A DNA stretch of 8,017 bases from assembly GCA_035468175.1 (NCBI GenBank), contig DATITC010000199.1, forward strand, positions 1 through 8,017. Reading direction: 5' to 3'. This document shows, piece by piece, positions 1 to 8,017 of this stretch (positions are counted from its first letter, which is position 1; every line of letters starts with the position of its first letter). The notes under the pieces were generated by a model. That model searched no databases, was not told the origin of the DNA, and saw only the letters and a list, made by a program, of their open reading frames with translations. This stretch comes from JAVEDQ01 sp035468175 (GTDB lineage: Bacteria; Actinomycetota; Actinomycetes; Frankiales; Frankiaceae). A program made the translations under genes and the position numbers.

Positions 1-150
1 TCCGCCCGCTGAACGCTGCCGGGAGAGATCGCCGAGGCGGGGTTCCGGGGGGCTCCGGCGGTTCCGGGCAGCGTTGATCTTGGCGATGCGCCAGCGCTAG
101 TCCACGAGCGCATGCGCCACGACCTCCGCCCGGCCACAAGCGCCCCCTGA
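1..150. other. Non-coding upstream region with small repeats
   Basis: I find no supported gene here. It contains a 9-bp inverted repeat (12-20 with 67-75), three similar G/C-rich nonamers in a row (about 41-49, 51-59 and 60-68, of the form GGYTCCGGS), a short perfect hairpin TGGCG-ATG-CGCCA (81-93), a 10-bp palindrome GCGCATGCGC (108-117), and an 8-bp direct repeat ATGCGCCA (86-93 and 112-119). The long-loop inverted repeat could be the terminator end of a gene to the left of the window, but no T-run follows it. A TGA at 10-12 could close a gene lying to the left; only three codons would be visible, so this is not supported. Confidence 0.5.
12..75. repeat. Inverted repeat, 9-bp arms
   Basis: AACGCTGCC at 12-20 is the exact reverse complement of GGCAGCGTT at 67-75, enclosing a 46-nt very G-rich loop with imperfect inner pairing. 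It may be a factor-independent terminator without a U-tract, as is common in actinobacteria, for a gene to the left. It could also be a chance repeat in G/C-rich DNA. Confidence 0.4.
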
Positions 151-177
151 GGGAACAGATCCCGAAGCAGGAGAGTT
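151..177 (+). promoter_or_regulatory. Probable sigma-H/sigma-R-type stress promoter of dnaK
   Basis: GGGAACA at 151-157 is followed by 17 nt and GTT at 175-177; counted as GGAAC to GTT the spacer is 18 nt. This fits the family pattern GGAAY-N18-GTT recognised by the redox/heat ECF sigma factors SigR (Streptomyces) and SigH (Mycobacterium, Corynebacterium), which are known to drive dnaK and clpB in several actinobacteria. The first HAIR begins exactly at the GTT, so HspR binding would block this promoter. The expected transcript start is near 183-187, giving a leader of about 120 nt. The assignment rests on motif and spacing only. Confidence 0.55.
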
Positions 178-195
178 GAGCAAGACAGACTCAAT
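175..195. promoter_or_regulatory. HAIR element 1 (HspR operator)
   Basis: GTTGAGC at 175-181, a 7-nt spacer and ACTCAAT at 189-195 match the HspR-associated inverted repeat CTTGAGT-N7-ACTCAAG in the 7-7-7 layout. The central TTGAG and CTCAA half-sites are perfect. The site lies 113 bp before the dnaK start in an operon that encodes HspR itself, which makes autoregulation very likely. It overlaps the -10 element of the proposed sigma-H-type promoter and sits just upstream of the -35 element of the second promoter. Confidence 0.85.
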
Positions 196-200
196 CACCC

Positions 201-228
201 TTGACGATCAGACGAGACGTGACAGACT
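201..228 (+). promoter_or_regulatory. Possible housekeeping-type dnaK promoter
   Basis: TTGACG at 201-206 is a near-perfect -35 hexamer. With a 16-nt spacer, CAGACT at 223-228 fits TANNNT except for its first base, so the -10 element is weak. The second HAIR starts inside this -10 element and would cover the start point near 234-237, as expected for a repressed promoter. The -35 element is convincing and the -10 element less so. Confidence 0.4.
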
Positions 229-246
229 GAGTCCAGCAGGCTCAAC
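226..246. promoter_or_regulatory. HAIR element 2, degenerate (HspR operator)
   Basis: ACTGAGT at 226-232, a 7-nt spacer and GCTCAAC at 240-246 keep the 7-7-7 HAIR layout. The right half-site CTCAA is intact and the left half-site is CTGAG instead of TTGAG. Its centre lies 51 bp from that of HAIR 1, close to five helical turns, so two HspR dimers could sit on nearly the same face of the DNA. Its place over the -10 of the second promoter supports function; the mismatches suggest weaker binding. Confidence 0.65.
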
Positions 247-308
247 CAGACTTACAGCTCACCAGACCAACAGCACCACGCATCACGCAAACGAGAGGGA
301 TCCCAGAC
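247..308 (+). promoter_or_regulatory. A/C-rich, G-poor dnaK leader with ribosome binding site
   Basis: Only 6 of the 50 bases at 241-290 are G, in strong contrast to the surrounding G/C-rich DNA, so the leader RNA should have little secondary structure. The purine run GAGAGGGA at 293-300 lies 8 nt before the ATG at 309 and sets the dnaK start. Such an open leader fits a transcript that must be translated strongly during stress. Confidence 0.55.
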
Positions 309-2149
<1,841 letters not shown>

Positions 2150-2153
<4 letters not shown>

Positions 2154-2836
2154 GTTCTGCTTACGAGCAGGCCGCCCAGGAGCAGGCCTCGGCCGCGTAC
2201 GCGCGGTCGGGGCCTGCTCCGGACGGGCCCCCGGATCCGCCGCTGGTCAACGACAAGCGGCGCATCGACCCGGAGACCGGCGCGGTGCGCGAAGCACCCG
2301 AGCCAGCCGGCGACGTCCCCTTCGCGGTGGACGCCGAGGATCCGGAGCTCGCCATGGCCCGCACCGCGCTCGCCGAGCGCACCGCGGACCTGCAACGGCT
2401 CAAGGCCGAATTCGACAACTACCGCCGCCGGGTTGAACGCGACCGCCAGGCGACGAAGGATGCGGCGGCGGCTCAGGTTCTCCTCGGGCTGCTACCTACC
2501 TTGGACGACATCGCCCGGGCACGAAGCCACGACGACCTGAACGGCACGTTCAAGACAGTCGCGGAAGGCCTTGAGAACACCCTCGGGTCGCTCGGGCTCG
2601 AGCGGTTCGGTCAGCAGGGCGAGCCGTTCGACCCCACCCAGCACGAGGCGCTCGTCTACACCTCGGCTCCGGGTCTCGCCGGACCGACGTGCGTCGAGGT
2701 CTACCGGGCGGGTTACCGCCACGCCGGCAAGGTGCTGCGGCCCGCCCAGGTCGTCGTCGCCGACTCACCGGAGGGCGAGGCCGGCGGGGAGCCCGGCCCA
2801 GGTATCCAAACCGAAAGCCCTACAGACCGGGAGTGA
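2150..2836 (+). CDS. grpE: Nucleotide exchange factor GrpE
   Basis: GrpE dimers release ADP from DnaK and so drive substrate release; long helices in the family also act as a thermosensor. The protein has 228 residues. Residues 1-65 are a disordered, Pro- and acidic-rich tail that is poorly conserved. The coiled-coil dimer helix starts near residue 66, with the characteristic LQRLKAEFDNYRRRVERDR (81-99), followed by the four-helix-bundle segment LLGLLPTLDDIARA (111-124). The C-terminal beta domain that contacts DnaK has GEPFDPTQHEAL (157-168) and VYRAGYRHAGKVLRPAQVVVA (184-204). The GTG start sits in a GTGA overlap with the dnaK stop, preceded by GAGGA at 2139-2143, so translation is probably coupled to dnaK. 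Residues after 205 are a Gly/Pro/Glu-rich tail of no recognised role. Confidence 0.96.
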
Positions 2837-2840
2837 TGCG

Positions 2841-3995
2841 GTGAGCACGCGCGACTTCGTCGAGAAGGACTATTACAAGGCTCTCGGCGTGGCCAAGAAC
2901 GCGAATGCGGCCGACATCAAGAAGGCCTACCGCCAGCTGGCCCGGGAGCTGCATCCGGACAAGAACCCCGGCGACGCGACCGCGGAGTCCCGCTTCAAGG
3001 AGGTCTCCGAGGCCTACGACGTGCTGTCCGACGACAGTCGGCGCAAGGAGTACGACGAGGCGCGCTCGCTGTTCGCGGCGGGTGGTCGCCCCGGCGCTCC
3101 CGGCGGCTTCGGTGGCTTCGGAGCACCCGGGGCCGGCGGAACTGGCGGTGGCGTCCCGTTCGACCTCAACGATCTGCTCGGCAACTCCCGGGGAGGGGTA
3201 GGGGGCCTGTTCGATTCGATCTTCCAGCGCAACGGGTCGCCAGGTCGTGGCCCGCGTCGGGGATCGGACCTGACCGCCGAGCTGTCGATCTCCTTCGACG
3301 ACGCCATGCGCGGCATCGAGGCGACGGTTCGGCTGCCCGAGGCCGCCGCCTGCGAGAACTGCATCGGGACGGGGGCGGCACCGGGAACGGCACCGCGGAC
3401 CTGTCCCACGTGTCAGGGTCTCGGGGTCGTCAGCACCAGCCAGGGTGGCTTCGCGCTGTCCGAGCCGTGTCGAGACTGCCGGGGCAAGGGTCAGATCATC
3501 GACACCCCATGCCCGGTCTGCCGGGGCACGGGTCGCCGGGAGCGGCTGCAGCGCATCCGCGTACCGGCCGGTGTCGGGGACGGGCAGAAGCTGCGCGTCC
3601 GCGGCCGCGGCGGTCCGGGCGAGCGCGGCGCCCCATCCGGTGACCTGGAGGTCGTCGTGCACGTCGCTGGGCACCCGCTGTTCGGACGGGACGGGGCGAA
3701 CCTGACCGTCACGCTTCCGATCACCTTCCCGGAGGCGGCGCTGGGGGCCGAGATCAAGGTCCCCACCCCGGACGGCCCGCCGGTGACGGTGCGCATTCCG
3801 CCCGGCACCGCCCCCGGACGGCGACTGCGCGTCCGCGGGCGCGGGATGCCCAAGGCCGGCGGCGCCCGTGGCGATCTGCTCGTCACCGTCGATGTCGCGG
3901 TGCCGCAGAAGCTCAGCGGTGCGGCGAAGGACGCGCTCGAGGAGTTCGCCCGGCAGGCGAACGACCATCCGCGGGCGCATCTGTTCACGCAGTGA
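2841..3995 (+). CDS. dnaJ: Type I J-protein co-chaperone DnaJ
   Basis: Delivers unfolded clients to DnaK and stimulates its ATPase. I place the start at GTG 2841, 4 nt after the grpE stop, because GGGAG at 2829-2833 is well spaced and the protein then begins MSTRDFVEKDYYKALGV as in the family; it has 384 residues. The J domain (about 10-75) carries the essential HPD at 38-40. A Gly/Phe-rich linker follows at about 80-107. The zinc domain keeps all four CxxCxGxG motifs (Cys171/174, 188/191, 210/213, 224/227), so this is a complete type I DnaJ. The two C-terminal beta domains run from about 235 to 355 and a dimerisation tail ends in AHLFTQ. Actinobacteria often have a second DnaJ next to hrcA; linkage to dnaK and hspR marks this as the DnaJ1 type. 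Confidence 0.97.
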   Translation: MSTRDFVEKDYYKALGVAKNANAADIKKAYRQLARELHPDKNPGDATAESRFKEVSEAYDVLSDDSRRKEYDEARSLFAAGGRPGAPGGFGGFGAPGAGGTGGGVPFDLNDLLGNSRGGVGGLFDSIFQRNGSPGRGPRRGSDLTAELSISFDDAMRGIEATVRLPEAAACENCIGTGAAPGTAPRTCPTCQGLGVVSTSQGGFALSEPCRDCRGKGQIIDTPCPVCRGTGRRERLQRIRVPAGVGDGQKLRVRGRGGPGERGAPSGDLEVVVHVAGHPLFGRDGANLTVTLPITFPEAALGAEIKVPTPDGPPVTVRIPPGTAPGRRLRVRGRGMPKAGGARGDLLVTVDVAVPQKLSGAAKDALEEFARQANDHPRAHLFTQ

Positions 3996-4047
3996 GCAGC
4001 CGCCCGGTCCACGCCCGTACAGCCACGGAGTGAGAGAAGGAACGACG

Positions 4048-4494
4048 GTGGACAGCGTCTTCGGCGGTAGCAGGCTCGGTGGCGAAGTGCCGGGTCGCCA
4101 TCCGCACGACGACTCGACCCCCGTCTACGTGATCTCCGTCGCGGCGGAGCTGGCCGGGATGCATCCGCAGACGTTGCGTCAGTACGACCGGCTGGGGATC
4201 GTCAGCCCCGGCCGGTCGGCCGGTCGAGGCCGCCGGTACTCGGCCCGGGAGGTGGCGCTGCTCCGCGAGGTCCAGCGGCTTTCGCAGGAGGAAGGCGTCA
4301 ACCTCGAGGGCATCCGTCGCATCCTGGCGCTCGAGAACCAGGTGTCGGCGCTGCAGAACCGCGTCCGGGAGCTCGAGAACGAGCTGACCGAAGCCCGGGT
4401 GGCGGTGCGGGACGAGGTCGCCGAGGCGCATCGCACCCACCGGCGGGACCTCGTCCCCGTGAAGCGCGAGGTCGTCGTCTGGCGGCGACGTTGA
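4048..4494 (+). CDS. hspR: Heat-shock repressor HspR (MerR family)
   Basis: MerR-family repressor of the dnaK operon and, in characterised actinobacteria, of clpB; it binds HAIR sites. In Streptomyces DnaK is needed as co-repressor, so titration of DnaK by unfolded protein lifts repression. The protein has 148 residues. The helix-turn-helix and wing region is VYVISVAAELAGMHPQTLRQYDRLG (26-50) followed by IVSPGRSAGRGRRYS (51-65). A coiled-coil dimer helix covers about 93-125 and the conserved tail DLVPVKREVVVWRRR ends the protein (134-148). There is no cysteine. Start GTG 4048 is chosen because AAGGA at 4037-4041 lies 6 nt upstream; an in-frame GTG at 4030 would add six residues but has no well-spaced site. 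The gap to dnaJ is 52 nt, without promoter or HAIR that I can see. Confidence 0.96.
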   Translation: MDSVFGGSRLGGEVPGRHPHDDSTPVYVISVAAELAGMHPQTLRQYDRLGIVSPGRSAGRGRRYSAREVALLREVQRLSQEEGVNLEGIRRILALENQVSALQNRVRELENELTEARVAVRDEVAEAHRTHRRDLVPVKREVVVWRRR

Positions 4495-4549
4495 GAACAA
4501 GCAGACACATCAGACCCCTCCACAACAACAGGACAGAGCGCAGGAAACG
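4495..4549 (+). promoter_or_regulatory. A/C-rich leader between hspR and clpB
   Basis: Short intergenic stretch, very poor in G at 4501-4530 (3 of 30), resembling the dnaK leader and containing two CAGAC pentamers (4502-4506 and 4511-4515). CAGGAA at 4541-4546 serves as a rather close ribosome binding site for the ATG at 4550. No terminator hairpin and no full HAIR are present, so clpB is most simply read as the last heat-shock gene of the dnaK transcript. A separate promoter inside hspR is not excluded. Confidence 0.4.
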
Positions 4550-7102
<2,553 letters not shown>

Positions 7103-7145
7103 CCCTGCCGCTCCACCCACCGGGCCCGACCCTGAAGGACTCACC

Positions 7146-8017
7146 GTGACCGCCAGGACCCTGCTCGGCACCGTCGTCTCTCATCCGGAGCAGCGAGTGG
7201 TGGACGACGACGCCGGCATCGTGTTCTGGGTGCGGCCCGCTCTCCAGGAGCACCTGGATCCGGTCCAGGTGTTCGTGTCAGCTCGATCTGCTGACCTCGT
7301 GGAGCGGGTCGACCTTTCCCTCGGGGCGATCGTGCAGGCCACGGGGCAGCAGTCCCGCGGCATCCTGATCGCCGGCTCGCTGACGTCCGCCGCTCTCGAG
7401 TTGCCCGACGACGGAGCGAACGTGACGGTGCCGCTTCCCGTGCCCGAATTGGCCCGCCTGGATCCGGGGCGCGCCTTCCGCTACCGGACGTTCATGGTCT
7501 GCTGGTTCGCAGCTTTTGTGACGCTCGGCCTTTTTGGAATGGTGACCGCATCCAACCGATACGGGGCGCCTGGGTTCGGGGTCTTCTTGGCCGGCGCCGT
7601 GTGGCTGGTGGTTCGGGACCTCCGCGTCCGCTCCGTCGACAACCGCCAGTATCAGGAGCTGGCCCGTTCCGCCGCAGCGTTGGTCGAGGCGCGACTGGAA
7701 GCGGTGGTCCCGGTCGCGAGGATGTTCGACCTGCTCGGCGGAGGCATCGAACGGACCGGCAACCCCTGGAACCCCACCCGCGCTCGACAGCCTCGCCCTG
7801 AGGGGGTGGAGTGGGCCGACCAGACGGGTCGCTTCGCTGCCACCATCAAGCCGATCCCGCTCCAGCCCAAGAGCAACGCCACCATCACGGCTCGACGGCT
7901 GACCACGTGGAGCCCTGCGGACCAATCCCGGTCGACCGCCGCGCGGCGAGGGCGGGCTGGGTCAGATTGCAGGCGGGCAGAACGAGGACGGCATAGCGTC
8001 GCGGGATGCCTACCGCT
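7146..8017 (+). CDS. Uncharacterised two-helix membrane protein with OB-like N-terminal part; runs off the window
   Basis: I do not recognise a named family. The frame is open from GTG 7146 to the window edge (290 codons, no stop). AAGGA at 7135-7139 lies 6 nt before the GTG, 43 nt after the clpB stop with no terminator, so co-transcription with clpB is possible. By my hand count about 85% of third codon positions are G/C up to about 7920, which supports coding. Residues 1-80 look beta-rich: G8, HPE (13-15), DAGIVFWV (22-29), then VQVFVSARSADLVERVDLSLG (40-60) and IVQATG (62-67). This order resembles single-stranded-DNA-binding-type OB folds, but only weakly. A transmembrane hairpin follows at about 115-135 and 143-156, flanked by Arg on both outer sides, so both ends should be cytoplasmic. 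A helical segment (167-197) and a Pro/Arg-rich part follow. The last 30 codons lose the codon bias, so the real end may differ. Confidence 0.72.
   Translation, partial: MTARTLLGTVVSHPEQRVVDDDAGIVFWVRPALQEHLDPVQVFVSARSADLVERVDLSLGAIVQATGQQSRGILIAGSLTSAALELPDDGANVTVPLPVPELARLDPGRAFRYRTFMVCWFAAFVTLGLFGMVTASNRYGAPGFGVFLAGAVWLVVRDLRVRSVDNRQYQELARSAAALVEARLEAVVPVARMFDLLGGGIERTGNPWNPTRARQPRPEGVEWADQTGRFAATIKPIPLQPKSNATITARRLTTWSPADQSRSTAARRGRAGSDCRRAERGRHSVAGCLP
7994..8008 (+). promoter_or_regulatory. Possible leaderless promoter and start of a further gene
   Basis: TAGCGT at 7994-7999 fits the actinobacterial -10 pattern TANNNT and lies exactly 6 nt before ATG at 8006-8008, the spacing that gives a transcript starting at the A of the start codon. 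A -35-like TTGCAG sits at 7967-7972, with a rather long 21-nt spacer. Only four codons (MPTA) are visible before the edge, so the gene itself cannot be identified. If real, it argues that the preceding gene ends before about 7990. Confidence 0.35.

Noticed and set aside
175..308. CIRCE operator for HrcA
   Set aside because: No TTAGCACTC-N9-GAGTGCTAA-like sequence is present; the repeats fit HAIR instead.
2571..2840. Longer dnaJ start upstream inside grpE
   Set aside because: It would add about 90 residues unrelated to the J domain; GTG 2841 has a good ribosome binding site and gives the usual N-terminus.
3868..4047. Longer hspR start inside dnaJ
   Set aside because: The extra 60 residues are a Ser/Arg-rich shadow of dnaJ; GTG 4048 has AAGGA at ideal spacing.
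4491..4509. TTGAG at the end of hspR as a third HAIR before clpB
   Set aside because: The partner half-site position 4505-4509 reads ACACA instead of CTCAA, and the TTGAG is explained by the stop codon context.
7278..7925. Minus-strand open frame opposite the gene after clpB
   Set aside because: The plus-strand frame has the ribosome binding site, membrane hairpin and codon bias; the minus product is compositionally odd.
7937..7948. 12-bp palindrome CGCCGCGCGGCG as a terminator
   Set aside because: It has no proper loop, only four pairs if folded with one, and no T-run; it is expected by chance in G/C-rich DNA.
7885..8017. Minus-strand frame open from the window edge to a TGA (7885-7887), possibly the end of a convergent gene
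   Set aside because: Codon bias is moderate and the 43 residues show no recognisable motif; it would overlap the plus-strand gene and conflicts with the leaderless start at 8006. It is not excluded, but unsupported.

Overview
The window reads as a chromosomal segment of a high-GC Gram-positive bacterium (Actinomycetota). The evidence is strongly G/C-biased third codon positions, frequent GTG starts, the gene order dnaK-grpE-dnaJ-hspR-clpB, and control by HspR/HAIR elements rather than HrcA/CIRCE. I cannot place it to genus from this sequence alone.

Layout. Positions 1-150 are non-coding as far as I can see and hold only small inverted and direct repeats. Positions 151-308 form a compact control region. 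It has a sigma-H/sigma-R-type promoter (151-177), a first HspR operator of HAIR type (175-195), a probable housekeeping promoter (201-228), a second, weaker HAIR (226-246), and a G-poor, A/C-rich leader ending in a good ribosome binding site. Then follow dnaK (309-2153), grpE (2150-2836, 4-nt overlap), dnaJ (2841-3995), hspR (4048-4494) and clpB (4550-7102), all on the plus strand with gaps of at most 55 nt and no terminator between them. A further plus-strand gene begins at 7146 with a good ribosome binding site and stays open to the window end. It encodes an unrecognised membrane protein with an OB-fold-like N-terminal part. At the right edge a -10-like hexamer six bases before an ATG suggests the leaderless start of another gene.

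How the genes work together. DnaK, DnaJ and GrpE form the Hsp70 cycle and ClpB is the partner disaggregase. HspR represses the operon through HAIR sites. In Streptomyces HspR is known to use DnaK as co-repressor, so the operon encodes both halves of its own feedback loop. The chaperone block is a known type of operon, not a new system. The less ordinary points are the paired promoter/operator design upstream of dnaK, recurring CAGAC pentamers in the dnaK and clpB leaders, a shortened N-domain linker in ClpB, and the uncharacterised membrane protein after clpB.
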